From: Entoloma clypeatum
Lineage: Eukaryota; Basidiomycota; Agaricomycetes; Agaricales; Entolomataceae
Reading direction: 5' to 3'
Length of the DNA: 64,000 nucleotides
NCBI GenBank assembly: GCA_963565915.1
Contig: OY751488.1
Coordinates: forward strand, 4,526,001 to 4,590,000
The notes under the pieces are model-generated. The model had not been told where the DNA came from and did not search any database. It worked only from the letters and a program-made list of their open reading frames with translations. Positions 26,008 to 40,333 of the stretch are shown piece by piece (the first letter of the stretch is position 1; each line of letters opens with the position of its first letter). The translations under genes and the position numbers were made by a program.

Positions 26008-26374
26008 CGTGACGTGCAAAATGGGCGTCGGGATAATACCAGAAAGTCGCCGATGAACTACAAGAAAGAGATTGGCCCATATTCGTTCAGGACGGTGCAT
26101 CGGGTTCGGGTCTGGTTGGAATCTTGGGCCCTACGCCTTGAAAAGAGATTGAAAGAGCGTCAGATAGACCGCCGATGTAAAAAGTCTTATTTGAGCCGTG
26201 TCGCAGGATCGCGATCCAATGCCGAAGATGGATCAGATGGACCGAATGTCACGGAAGGAGGGGTTGGCAGACTGGAATACAAGACGATTAGTTCTGCAGC
26301 TTCGGGAGAGTAGGTGCCAGAAAGATGAGTCATTCTTGCCTTGGCTTAGAGTACCGTTGAATCCCGAGAGCACA

Positions 26375-26467
26375 GCCCGCCTAGCTCAATCGGATAGAGC
26401 GTCAGACTCTTATGTGCGGGAATCCGAATACATCTGAAGGCTGCGAGTTCGACCCTCGCGGTGGGCT
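26375..26467 (+). tRNA. tRNA-Lys(CTT) with intron
   Basis: Exons are the same as in the 2214 and 11927 copies; anticodon CTT; 19-nt intron of unrelated sequence. It lies about 250 bp upstream of DED1. Confidence 0.93.
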
Positions 26468-26713
26468 ATAATAAATATGTCGAAGCCGTTTTTTCAGCCC
26501 GTTGTGTGTTGCTGTGGCCTTGAGGCGATCGGCTGCTGATGAGTAAGCATGACTTGACTCACGGTTGTTTGGTTTTTTTTCTTTTCTGGTTGCAACTGTC
26601 ACCATCATCTTATTAGATCGACCTCTCTTTTCTTCTACACGAAGAGTCCCCTCCCCTTTCAAAAAGTAAAACCTTGCAACGACTTTGGTTTTCATCTTCT
26701 TCGACATTATAAT

Positions 26714-28823
<2,110 letters not shown>

Positions 28824-30796
28824 AGCATTGTTGTTCGCCCCATGCCCAATTCTCGCTCTACTTTCTTGTCGCCATCGCCAATCCAGAAACAGACACCATG
28901 AAACCCCTCCAAAAAAATTCTGCCTCGGTTTCTCCACCTCCGCGTATTTCCGGACGACCTCTTTTTTTTTCTCATTGGACCATATATGCCTCGTCTAATC
29001 TCGACTCAGCCGTCGGCTTTGCCGATTCTTTTTGTTCCCGGACTCAATCGTACTCGATCTCGACCTAGATTATTGAACGATGGGTTTCCATTGTTCCGTC
29101 CATGCGCTGCTCCTTAACGGTCCTCATCAATCTTCCTAATTGTCTCGTCTCGTTTTCGTCTCATCCATCCATCCATCTCTCTCTGCTCGACCTCGCAACG
29201 ACCACCAACCTTTATGATATGATTGTTTTCGCTTTCGTTCACCGACAACCCCCAGAAAAAGGAGGGTCTTACACTATAATCCTCTCGGACGACCCTTGAA
29301 GAAACAATCTACACAATGTTTGGGCGTGCAATTCCCCTTCCCCCAATTAATCATTTTGCTTCATGATCGATCGCGTTATCTTTTCCATCGACACTCGGGG
29401 GGGTTTTATATTCGATTTTCGATCATGCTATCATTAGACATACCAACCAACGCACCAATTCCATTAGACGCGGGAATGCACCCACCCACCCACAAACACG
29501 CACCCATCACGACAATTTTTGCGGAAACGAGCATTGAAATATCCTCCCCACCCCACCCCAATCAGTCTTTACGTGAAGTCATACACCCCCATTGTTTCGC
29601 GATACATTTGTTTTTTTTGCCAAGCTTTCCTCTCCCCCCCCTCTCTGACACCTGTATACCCCCACTCTCATCGCCGCCACCTGTGTATTGCGACACGACG
29701 CTATGTTTGATCTTTGCCAAAGTTTGGACTGATACCCCCCCCCCTCCCTCCCTCCCTCCCACATCCCGCATAGAAGCAACGATACGAGACAATTATCTTT
29801 TTTTTTCCAACACATACGTACCTGTTAACATGAGCATCGCATCTTTTTTCTTTGCAGTTTGTGTGTATCTTATATATTCTCCACTCCTTTCGAGGAGTTT
29901 TTCCATATGCCCTCCCTATTACTTTCTCTATCTCTCTTCTTTTTTTTTTTTTGTTACGTATGAAATCTGTTTTCTGCGACGATGGTGTATTTAAAAAAAA
30001 AATATGAATGGCGATTCTCTCTTTGTAAGTTATCATAAGATTTGCAAAAATTGAGCGGAACATGGATTTGTGTGAAAAAAAATATATATATATATATTTC
30101 GGCTGGCGGATTTGAATTTTGGGTGAGAGGTGGGATGCAGACCCAAACGTGTTGGCTTTGTGAATCATCATCATCATCATTCACATCCGTAAGCTTGCTT
30201 GCCTTGTTGTTGTCTGGAATTGAAAGAGGAAACTCTAGAACTTACTCTCATCGGCTGCGATCTGTCGTTGTCTTGTTACCATCGTTTTGGATATACGGGA
30301 AGCAGCTACTTGACCTAGTCTTTTTCGGAGGGAGTCAACTCGGTGTGTTTCTTCTTCTTATGTGCTGGCTCTGTCCACGTCACTCCCTCCATATTTCTTG
30401 GTTTTTTTTTCTTTCTTTCTTCCCTGCTCGGACTCAGTATTCAGCCCCCCGGCGGGGGCTGATGTGCTGTCGTTCTTTTCCGTGTCATTCGTGAAAAAAG
30501 CTTACGGGAGGTTTTAGGAAGGAGGGAAAACCCAAACTTGGTCCTTGATCTCTCCCCACCCCTCACCACCACCCCACCCCCCTTAAGCCAGTGCTTCCTG
30601 GGTTGGTCTGGTGGAACGCAGCTTTTTCTGCATTCCAAGGATCGTTCGTGCGATATAGAACCCTTATACAACAAAGGAACGGAATCTCTTATAGGACAGG
30701 GATAGAAGACCCAAGGACAAAGAAAAAAACGGACAACAAAAAACGTAAAACAAAGAAGAAACAAAAAGCAAAGAAAAGACCGAAGGGGAGTTGGAA
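28824..30796. other. DED1 3' flank and intergenic region, no gene seen
   Basis: Pyrimidine-rich with C and T runs (about 29740-29760 CCCT repeats, T tracts at 29940), a short TA repeat near 30084-30098 and an ATC repeat near 30166-30180. Frames here are low in complexity. The last 70 bp are A-rich and lead into the next gene's start. Confidence 0.55.
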
Positions 30797-32884
30797 ATGT
30801 ACCGAACGACGTCGCCTGCTGTCTTTGAGATGCCAGAGGTTCCGACGACGCTGAGGCGGGTGAAGCCGCTGCCGAAGCGGAGGCGCATGGGTGGGGAGGG
30901 GGAGGGGGAGGGGGAGGAGGTGGTGGTGGTGGGTGGCATGGCGACGGGCCGCCTCCGTACCGCCGCTGCTGATATCGGTGCGACGCCGCGGACGATCAAT
31001 GGGACGGCGATGGCTGCGATGGCTCACAATGTTGGTATCAGCGCAACGGCGATGGCTCGTGCGACGATGATGACGACGACGACGACGGCTGTGGCTCGCA
31101 CCTACCCGATGTTGCATGATGGGTTCCTGGATGGCCTGGAGCTGCCGGGCCCGGAGGCGACGGCGGAGGAGCTGTTGGCGCATGCGGAGGAGCTGAGTGC
31201 AAGGATGGCGATGGGGGGGTATTATGTCCCGGTGTTGAGTGGTGGTGGGGGAGGGGCCGCGTACCATGCGTCTCCCCCTCCTCCCCCTCCCCCTCCTCAG
31301 GGTGTGCCGGGGTACATCGATGTGCTGAGGTGGAGGGGGGAGGACGAGGATGCCGGGGAGGGGGACGGGGAGGGGGATTATGTGGATCATTTGCAGCAGC
31401 CTGGGAATACGAAGAAGAGGAAGGTGCCTGCGAATGCGGGGGCGGGGTTTGGGAGGGGGCATGGGGCGGGGGCGGACGGCGGAGGGGGGGAGCACTATGA
31501 GGTTGGAGATGGGGATGGGGTGGGGAGGAGTGGGGGGGAGCATGTCGTTGATGATGTGTATCAGCCGCGTTATCTGGCGGGTGGAGCGGGAGGGGGAGTG
31601 AATGTGCTGGTGGGGCGGAGGGGGAAGCTGACGGCCGCGACGCTGGCGGGCTTGCAGCACAAGGAGATGTTGAAGACGAGGAAGAGGCAGCTGGCGGCGG
31701 TGTTGGGGGCGCTGTCGGTGGGGGATACGCTGGCGCTGGATCAGGCGCTGTCGGGGGGAGGGTTTGAGGATGGGGGTGGTGGTGGGGATTTGCATAGAGT
31801 GAGGTTGTCGAAGAGGAGGGTGGTGAGGCTTGCGAGGGCGGCGAGGAGGCTGCCGAGGCATCCTGACCAGGTGCCGTTTCCCGTTGCAAAGTTCACATTT
31901 GCATGTCCTAGTGCCAGTGAGTGGTGGTTTTTGCTTATTTGTTGGTTTGAGGACGAGCATTGATGATTTATTTTTTTTCCATCTCATATTTGACTTTGGT
32001 CTGACTACTTTTGTTTCTCAGCTGCAGACCGCTTGATTGCGACCAAGGAAGAAGTGACGATGTTACGGAACAGGTTCCAGGCGGAGCTGGCACGGCAGGC
32101 GGCCAAGGCAGCCAAAGCAGCCGCTGCGAACCGGATGATGTCGTCTACAACGTCGTCACACTCTAAAGGCCGGTCCACCAAACGTGCGGAACGAGAACGG
32201 ACCCGGACGGCCAGAGGCGGGGAACCGGTGCCTGAGATTCAGCAGCAGCAACTACAGGAGGCTCTTGTGCCAGCACTGACGGGTGTGAAGGCGAAAGCGA
32301 GCAAGAAGAAGAAACGGTCTGCGCTGGCGAACGCGTCGAACCCGCACCACCTGCGGAACTACGTGCCGTCGCGGCTGCCTAGCCAGGGGGCGGCGAGTCA
32401 GGCGAGCGCGAATGCGCAGAACGCGCTGTGGCCTCCGCCGGTGCGGTTTTTGTCTGCGGAGATTGCGCCGCGTCGGGGGAAGAAGTCTGCTACAGCGGCC
32501 GGGGCGGGGGTGGGGGGAGGGGGAGGGGCGCAGTTGACGAACCCGGGGGATGAATGGGTGTGTGCGTTTTGCGAGTATGCGCTGTTTTACGGGGAGGAGG
32601 TGGGGTATCGCCGGGCGGTACGGAATCGGAAGAAGATTTTGAAGAGGAGGAGACGTGCGAAGGAGAGGGCGGCTGCTGCTGCTGGTGGAAGTGGGAATGG
32701 GAGTGTTGCGGCGAAGGTGCCGGCTGGGAAGGAGCAGGAAGAGTATGAAGGTGCGGGGTATGAGGGCGCGGGCGGTGGTGGTGTGGATGAGTTTGGGACG
32801 GTGCCGAAGCAGACGAAGTGGAAGGGGGATCCTAATAGGGATCGTGGGGGTGGTGGTGGAGGAGAGCAGGGGGGTTATGGATGA
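30797..32884 (+). CDS. basic/Gly-rich orphan protein with CxxC motif
   Basis: Two exons, 30797-31916 and 32022-32884, join in frame across a 105-bp intron (GTGAGT...CTCAG) and give 660 residues. It begins MYRTTSPAVFEMP. Long Gly/Glu-rich and Pro-rich low-complexity parts alternate with conserved-looking helical pieces (EELLAHAEELSARM; LKTRKRQLAAVLGAL; TKEEVTMLRNRFQAEL). Near the C-terminus there is a compact segment GDEWVCAFCEYALFYGEEVG with one CxxC pair, followed by a strongly basic helix (KKILKRRRRAKERA). This suggests a nuclear, nucleic-acid-associated protein, but I recognise no named family. The ATG at 30797 is the first in frame. Confidence 0.75.
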
Positions 32885-33203
32885 GACCCATCTTCGACTA
32901 ACGTTTTTACAGTCCTTACTTACAATGTTGCCAAGTTTTTCTTTGTTTCTTTGCATGCAATCGGATTCACAGCTACTTATCGCAATATTGATGGATGTTG
33001 TTATTATTCGGGGTTTAACGTCTCCCCCCTGTCTTTTCCCATTCCTTTCAAGCCACTAGGTTCGCGCGACGGGCTAGACAACTCTCTGCCTGCGCGTTAC
33101 GACGATTCAGACTATGTGAATAACATTTGTTCTCTTCTGAATCAATACTCAACATTGTCTTTCAGTGAGATTAAACATTGCATAGGATCCCTCGTCGTCC
33201 GGG
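32885..33203. other. intergenic, no feature seen
   Basis: Short spacer between two plus-strand genes, probably 3' UTR and promoter. Confidence 0.5.
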
Positions 33204-34775
33204 ATGGCGTCAGACGCCAGATACGTGTATCAACATCAACCGCTTCCCACTGCAAACTACGACTACTCGGCTTATCCGCAACAACAATACGATAATGCCG
33301 TGTCACAACAGTCCCGTCAAGTCCGCCCATCCACCCAGCCGCAGTCCCCACACCAGCAGCAATACGTCCAGCATCCCCACCCTCACACGTATCCTCCTGC
33401 TCCTCCCACTCACCCTCCGTACCACCAACACCCATACATGACCCAACCGCCACCGCCACCACCGCCCCAGTGGCCCCCGGAAGCCTGGGCGCAGTACAAC
33501 AACCACCAAGCGTACGGCCATCCACCACATCCTCAACCTCAACCTCAACCTCAACCACCACCACCACCACACTCGATACCCGGCCCTCCTCCCCAAAGCC
33601 ACGACGGGGGGCACTATGCACCGATATCGGCGAGGCAGCAAGATCCATCGCCGACCGATCAGGCTCAGAGGGGGTACCCTCCGCCGCCACCACAAACAGC
33701 GACAGGGCACCCTGATCCGAGGAGGATGGACGCGCCCCCTCCGCCGCCGTCCCAGAATGGGATGCAGCAGCAGCAGCAGCATTCGGCGCCTCCTGCACAG
33801 GCACAGGCGACGAGGGCACGAGAGAGGGAGGCTACACCAGCCGCGGCGGGTGGTGCGGCACCGCCTGCTCTGGATTTTATGAAGGTGAGCTATCATTCAT
33901 TCCATCCATCCTACTTACTTACCTCTTCTCAAAAAAAAAACCAAAAAAAAAGATATTGCACTCGTACCGCCTCATCATCGACGACGCGACTGACCTCGCC
34001 TCTGGCCCCGGAAGACCCGAGCTGCTGGACCGCATGCTCCACTCCGCCAACCAGGGCGCACAGACCCTGCATACCATCCGGAGCGCCGTTGCCCCACAGC
34101 AGCAGCAACAACAGCAGCAACAGCAACAGCAACAGCAACAACCGTTGTCGCCGAAGCCTGAACAGGATTTACACCAGTCACACCAGAACCAGCAGAACCC
34201 GCCGCCTGGGGTGGGTATGGGTGGAGGAGAGAATGGAATGAACGGGAGTAAAGTCGGTTTTTCTTTTTCTTCTCCAAAGTCTTTCTGCCCTTTCTTATGC
34301 TGTCTGTACCTTTGTAAAGAAGGCCGACGAGAACCAAAACCATAACCATAACGGTAGCGGTGCGGATGGTCAGACGTGCCTCGGGTGCAGTGCCACTTCG
34401 ACCCCGGAATGGCGGCGCGGACCGATGGGTGGGTTTTTCTTTTTGATACCCTTGTTTCTCTCTCTCTCTGTCTCTCCTACCCCGGGCCTAATTTTAACGA
34501 AAAATGAAATCATGATCAGGTCCTCGGACGCTGTGTAATGCCTGTGGACTCGTCTATGCTAAAATCGTGCGTCTCCACCTACACGAGTTGAGTATATATA
34601 TATCGAATTTTTTTTTCGACAGATCAAGCGCCGTGTCCGCGACGCAGCATCGAAGAAGAACGGGGACGGTGCGTCGAAAGATGCGGGGGATGATTCGGGG
34701 GATGATAGTGAGGATGATGAGGAGTATGATTCGCAGGGGCGCCGGAGTGAGGGTGGGGATCAGGATGGGCGTTGA
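33204..34775 (+). CDS. GATA-type zinc finger transcription factor
   Basis: Five exons (33204-33884, 33953-34252, 34320-34428, 34520-34566, 34623-34775) give 429 residues with all phases consistent. The first exon encodes a Pro/Gln/His-rich region. The second begins with a helical segment (ILHSYRLIIDDATDLA...) that ends in a glutamine repeat. Exons 3-4 encode one GATA finger of the C-x2-C-x18-C-x2-C class (CLGCSATSTPEWRRGPM, then LCNACGLVYAKI). A basic stretch and a Ser/Asp-rich acidic tail follow. Single fingers of this loop length occur in WC-2-like and other fungal GATA proteins; no PAS domain is visible, so I do not call it WC-2. Two splice junctions fall inside or beside the finger. Confidence 0.92.
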
Positions 34776-35162
34776 ACGTTGGGAGGGTGAGGTGGTGATG
34801 CTGCCCCCCTTTTTTTCGAGGATGTTTTCTTGGATGCGCGACGTTGGGCTGTTTTACTTTCTTGCCTTGGCTTTCTTTTTAATGATGATGAAAGATTTGT
34901 CCTCTTTTCGTTGTCTTTTTGCATTTCTTGGACTGGACTTTCTCTCTCTATGCATCTATCCTTTGTCCTCTCTCTGTCGACACTGCGGGCATTGGCTTCT
35001 ATATCCCATGAGCATATGCAAAATAAATCGCAAACAAATAAGTAGTTTGCATGACCGTGATGTTATTGTCGCTGGTTCAAACTCTAATCATGATGAGCGA
35101 CAGTCCAACTGCTCTGTCACTTCTCCTTTTCCCCTCTACAACTTCTATATTATAACTCATAC
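34776..35162. other. intergenic, no feature seen
   Basis: 3' flank of the GATA gene and upstream region of the Crinkler-type gene. A CT-rich tract precedes the latter. Confidence 0.5.
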
Positions 35163-37440
35163 ATGTCATCCACACTTCTTCCACCCCCAATGCCAACGAC
35201 TGAACTGTGCCAGCTGTGGTGTCTTGTTGAGGGCGATACAACCGCAGATCTGTTCAAAGTCGTTGCAAATGTCGGACAGAGCATATACGACCTGAACAAC
35301 TCATTCAAGGAGAGAGAGAAGATCTTTGCGCCGTGGCGTCGCGTCTTGTCCTCTGGAAAGTGAGGATGTTTCAATCGCCAATGTACACAATCCACTCATG
35401 CCTCGTAGCCACTTGATCCTACAGAGATCAATCCGATAGAGACTCTTTCCGATCGTCTTCCACAACTCCTTTCCGAATCTTGCATCGAGCTATACAATCC
35501 TACGGATACCATCTCGAGTCGCTTTCTTCCAGATATTCCCATGGACTGTGTACATATTATCGTGGCACGACCAGCGGGTGAGTACAGATAGATCAGATTT
35601 CTCGATCATATTGTGTCTTATTCCTGTTTCCTCGCTCTCGTTATTTTGCCTGCCCACCCCATCGCTTCCGCCATGTTTCGCATGCTCATTGCTGCTGCCC
35701 GTTCCATATTTTGGCCACCATTCCCCTATTGCCCACATCCCTAATCTAGTTCCTCCCAGCGTAATAATGACTCCATCTTCCCCGCTCGATCTCGGGAGTA
35801 GGCCCACGAATAATGGTAAGCGAACTGTCCACATTCACAATTCGACTTCGGACTGACCATAACTTGAGATCGTTGGTCGAAGCGGGAATCACTTGTGGAA
35901 GCCCTCTATGGAGCCATAGTCGCGGAGCATCTCGTTCAGGTAGGCACATGTCATCTCTAGATTACTGGACAGGAATTGACTTCTTCGGCTGCTCGTTGGT
36001 ACGGGGAACCCCTGGGTGTGGGAAGACGGTCCTCATGCACCTCCTACATCACCGCATCCGCCGGGATCACCCTAAAGCCTTCATCCGCGAGTATAGTTCA
36101 TGGCCACCCCGGGGCACCGAACGTATGGATACAGACGCATGCCTTCGCGCCCTGGACCCTAAATATCCACGAGACCAGGTTGCGTTTTTCTTGCTCGATG
36201 ACGCCCAAGACACATATGATGATGATCTCCTTTGGATTGACTTCCTTAAGGAGGTTCACGGTGAATCCAACAACTATCGGGTTGCACTATTCTGCAGCAA
36301 ACTCTTGCAAGTACACGATGGGGACTCGTCCTTTTCTCAGGGATGTAGCCCGCTTTTCTCTCCGTCCAACCGCTTTCACTTTGGGTTTGCTGCTCAGCCA
36401 GGATGAATTCCGGGATGTAGTTTGGCGATTCGATGAGGTGTGCAAGAGGTTCGATAATAGCCTGCTCGAGCGTCTCTTTAAATGGACCGAGGGTCATGCC
36501 GGTGCCCTACGTGACTTGTTACAAATTATCTGTGAGGTAAATATTTTTACTTGATACACGGTGAACGTCGACTGAATAAGAAAAAGTCTATAACTCGGAG
36601 ACAGTTTGGAAATTTCACAGATGAAGACTTCAGTCGCGAACTTCCCCTTGACGACCTTATACCGCGGATCCTTAATGGTGGGGTTGTGGCACGCGGCCTC
36701 CCCTTCAACGCGGACTACACGCCACCGGTCACCGAACTATTCCTCAAGCTGCTGGTTAACCGCCGTATCGAATGTACCAGCGCCAATGCCGAGGTCATTG
36801 AACACTGCCATCGTCAGGGGTGGCTTTTCGAAGAAACACTCGGAGAGTCCACCCACTACGTCCTACCATCCCCACTCCACATCTCCTGTATCTCGTTCAA
36901 AATAAAGCCTTCTGACGAGGCGCCACGGTTTCAGTCTGTTTTCGACCTTTGCATCGCCGTAATCCAGAACTTCAAGCGTTCGCAACTCAACTCAACAATT
37001 CGGTTTGTGGGACCCGTTACGTCGACTCGCCCACCGGAAGCCCAGTGGCAGGACGAATTTTATAGATCTGCGCTTATTGCGACAAAAGGCCTCGTCCGAT
37101 TAACCCCGGAATTTGGGTCGGCGCGGGGAGCTCAGCTCCTCGGCCGCATCGATTTTCTCATTCCGTTGGCAAAGTGGCGAATTGAAATTACTCGAGACGG
37201 TCTCAAGCTCAATCAACACGATGCGAGATTTCAACCGGGCGGAGCGTATCGGGATTGGATGGACACTGGGCATATGGACTCATACATTTTCCTCGACTTT
37301 AGGCCATCCATTCCCAGGTACTCCCATCCGAGTACGATTTCGGATTTTATTTTCTTCACTGGAAGTTTACGAAGAATTAATCATTTTTTTTCAGATATCA
37401 AAAATCTCTTCCATGTTGTCTTTGCTGATGACTTCCTGAC
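35163..37440 (+). pseudogene. Crinkler (CRN-RHS)-type gene, frameshifted and split by a transposon
   Basis: The start (35163) encodes a header-type ubiquitin-like domain (LCQLWCLVEGDTTADLFKV). Downstream come a P-loop NTPase (RGTPGCGKTVLMHLLH; LLDDAQDTYDDDLLW) and an REase-like C-terminal domain (GRIDFLIPLAKWRIEITRDG). This is the order known for Crinkler-RHS effectors, widespread in eukaryotes including fungi. The reading frame changes without splice sites at several points (about 35335-35427, 35940, 36290-36320, 37395), so the gene is decayed unless the sequence has errors. Clean introns remain, for example 36537-36580. The last codons lie beyond the Plavaka element, at 52270-52335, and return in frame when one AC is counted. 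Whether it once acted in self/non-self conflict or otherwise is unknown. Confidence 0.8.
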
Positions 37441-37459
37441 CATCAGGAAAACCCTATAT
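37441..37459 (+). repeat. left terminal inverted repeat of the Plavaka element
   Basis: Begins CATCAGGAAAACCCTA and matches the reverse complement of 52251-52269 at 17 of 19 bases. Confidence 0.85.
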
Positions 37460-38453
37460 GTGCCAATTGAACTGATGGAGCATAGAAAATATACCAATAG
37501 AACCAAATTGTCATAAAATCGTGTCGAAAGAGCCCCATATGCACCATCTGATCCAATTGACCAAAATGAGACTTCCAAGGATTACCACTGTTCCATCCTG
37601 GTCTAGTGGAACAACAATTTATGAACATGTCTGTCAAATGAGTTCCAAAGAACCAGCTACAAATCATTGAAAGCCACCCGTTTCACACCATTGAACAAAG
37701 AATATAAGAACACGATTTATTTCATATGTAGTAGACAAACGAGTGATGGGGGTAAACAAGTGACAAGTCACAATAGGTGGGAATGATGGCACGAAACACG
37801 ATCAACTGCCATAGAACTAATCTTCCATCCCCTCCAGATCCAACATCTCCATGGAGTTGTTGGCTATTGTTGTAGCTGACTGGAAATGGGAAACACTAGT
37901 TAAGTACCCCTGTTGAGTATATGGCAGCCTAAGAGAAGAAGACGGCCACTCACCTAACATCTTTGCAGATGTCTGACATGAGACGATGATACTTGAGTGG
38001 ACTCTTGTCATGAATGGTTGTCAAGAAAAGTTCGTGGCCACGGTAGACATCCTCATGAGCTTCAGCATTGAATTCTGTCTTCTTTAGAAACCCTCCACTC
38101 CAATCTTGGAGAGACACGTGCACCTGTATGAAGATTAGATGCATTCAGAAAAGATACTATTTACTACTCACAGCAGTTGCGACGAGACAGAGCATTGGTG
38201 CAGGAATCTCCAATTCTGAGTTATACGGCTCCTTCTCAAGGCTTGATGTGAAACGAGAGGCATAGCGCTTGGCTGTTGAGCCCCGTGAGCCTGAGAAAAA
38301 ATAGTCTCGAAGGGTCGAGATGATGATTGGATGTTTAAGGGTTTCGTACACAGAGCGAGACCACCCTAAATGAAAGGCACGATCAGGCAAAATATTAGAT
38401 AGATAAACAAAATGAGTATGTGCTGCTGTGCAGGGGTATATATATGTGCCGGA

Positions 38454-38911
38454 TGTTATGGTTGACAAACCCATGTGATGCTTAGGCAGAGAGGCTTAAG
38501 TAGCAAAGGTGGATACCAAGGTGATTGCTAGATCTGGGGAATACATGCAATGTATGTACCCTATATATACTAGAAGGTCGAGTCATCTAGATGACTCTAG
38601 AGCGGTTCCGGTCTGACTCCAGAAGCGGACCCGGAGTAGGTGTCTATGGTAACTGCTGCGGCATGAGTCAGAGTATCTAAGTATAGTCCAATAAGTAACA
38701 CGATGTCAAGGATGTGTGAGAGTAACTATCTAGATATGGTAACGATGACCATACTGTAGTGAGTAAGCGGAGGCCTGGGCCCGAATGATGTAAAAGTGAA
38801 TAGTAAGCATGAAACCAATAGATAAGATGAAACTGGCCATTAATCAGATAAGGCCTCTATGTCTTGTATCTTGTCTGAGCGATCAATGCCATGGATAGCG
38901 AATCCATAACA
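38454..38911. repeat. solo LTR (family A), copy 1
   Basis: 458 bp beginning TGTTATGG and ending CCATAACA, flanked by the 5-bp duplication CCGGA (38449-38453 and 38912-38916). It interrupts the DUF6532 core exon. It matches the copy at 51639-52096 with roughly ten differences by eye. Its own duplication shows that the two are independent insertions, not the ends of one element. Confidence 0.92.
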
Positions 38912-39815
38912 CCGGAGACCAAAAGCTTCTTGACATGTTCCTTGCACTCATCAACATTGCTTGGTAGGCCATAAGATATTTCAATTTTGGGAGATGTTAT
39001 CTTTTTCAGCCCATTTCATGCATTTGACGCACGAACAGCCATCTAGAGCAGTCGGAGAAAAAGAGTTAGAAAGATCAAGATGGTGGATGACTGCTTACAT
39101 GACGGGATACATATTCACAAAACTTCTTGTCGTGGATGACACATTTTAGGAGGGCTTCAAGTTCCATAATCTTTGCGATCTTCACCATACATTTGCAGTT
39201 AAATTCTTCGGCACAGGCAGGAGATGGGTACAGATTGGAAAATAATATATTACCGACTGACTCCCAGAGCATGGCATTAAGATAAGCTTGGGTCTGAGGA
39301 GGTTGTGACATTATTGCGATGTTCTGAGAGCCATATTGTGGGGCAACATAGAGACCATCTTTGATACCATAATCAGGATCAGAATCATCCAGAAGCTGGA
39401 GAATATCAGACTCGGTTGGTGAGTTAACAGCTGGTAAGTCATCATCATCTACTGAAGGTTCTTCGATGGGAGGTTTCTGGTAAGTCCGGTACTTATTCGG
39501 CACTCCTGCCCATCGCGGAACCTGAAACACTGTTGGTGAGTATTGGGAAGATGGCAGTTGGTATTGAATCCATGCCTCGGCAATTCGAGCAAGAGCTCGC
39601 ATAGATTGTGTCTACACAGGTTTGTAAGAATAATGGAGAAGGAGTAGGGACATGGTGAACCTGTTTTTTGACGAAGGCAGGTTCGTTGTCCAACTCATCA
39701 AATGAGGGAGGATAATCATGGACCATGGTATCATTGTTGTCATTGTCTGCCTCTATGTTGCAGTCAGTGTTGGCATGGTGCATCTTTCTTGTACCTTGAG
39801 TCTTCCAACGAGCAC

Positions 39816-39818
<3 letters not shown>

Positions 39819-39847
<29 letters not shown>
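39819..39847. repeat. GA dinucleotide repeat
   Basis: About 14 GA units in a non-coding part of the DUF6532 gene. Confidence 0.9.
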
Positions 39848-39852
<5 letters not shown>

Positions 39853-40333
39853 GAGATTCCAGGGAACAAGGAAAAAAGCAAGACAAACCTCAGCCCAAAG
39901 GAAATCCCATGCAGCCTTTGCAGATATAGAGGGAGTGTGTCATCCTCATTGTCGCTAACCTCATCATTGTCCGGAGCACCCCCCTGAGGATCAGATACAG
40001 AGGCTTGACTATCACAGTGTTGCTGGCGTCGTCGGGGCCTAGATACAGGGGAATCCTCAGCACCATCTTTGTCCTCATCTTCACTGGCATGAGCCTGAGC
40101 GCCACCGTCATCAGACATGTTGTCATCATCCTCATTGAGATTGATGTCTACAGGAGCTCGGCGGTGGAGAGAACGTCCAGTGGCTGAGTGATATAATGTA
40201 AATTACTGAGTTCTTCAATGGGCGGATAATGATGAAACTGGGACATGCCTTTCTTCTTTGGGGGCTCAGAAACTTCGTCAACCAGCGATGCAGGTCGCTT
40301 CCTTGTTCCCTTTGAGGCCGCTGTGTGAGACAC

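Larger units (their letters stand above)
37817..40333 (-). pseudogene. DUF6532 protein gene, interrupted by a solo LTR
   Basis: Read on the minus strand from an ATG at 40333, the pieces encode a basic/acidic N-terminus (KGTRKRPASLVDEVSEPPKK), an acidic linker, a helical part (YLNAMLWESVGNILFSNLYP), then the DUF6532 core (VYETLKHPIIISTLRDYFF; PAPMLCLVATAV; KYHRLMSDIC) and a short last exon ending LDLEGMED. Introns have normal GT-AG ends, e.g. the donor after VATA near 38172. A 458-bp solo LTR sits in the core exon, and the frame resumes exactly at the 5-bp duplication, so the gene was coding until that insertion. DUF6532 has no known function; here it lies inside the transposon, divergent from the transposase, so it is probably a second element-encoded gene. 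A GA repeat lies in an intron. Confidence 0.72.

Noticed and set aside
29296..29994. 232-codon plus-strand frame after DED1
   Set aside because: Pyrimidine-rich low-complexity sequence; no gene features.
30689..31987. 432-codon minus-strand frame
   Set aside because: Pro/His/Arg-rich shadow of the 30797-32884 gene.
33204..34775. White collar 2 identity for the GATA gene
   Set aside because: The finger loop fits, but no PAS domain is visible.
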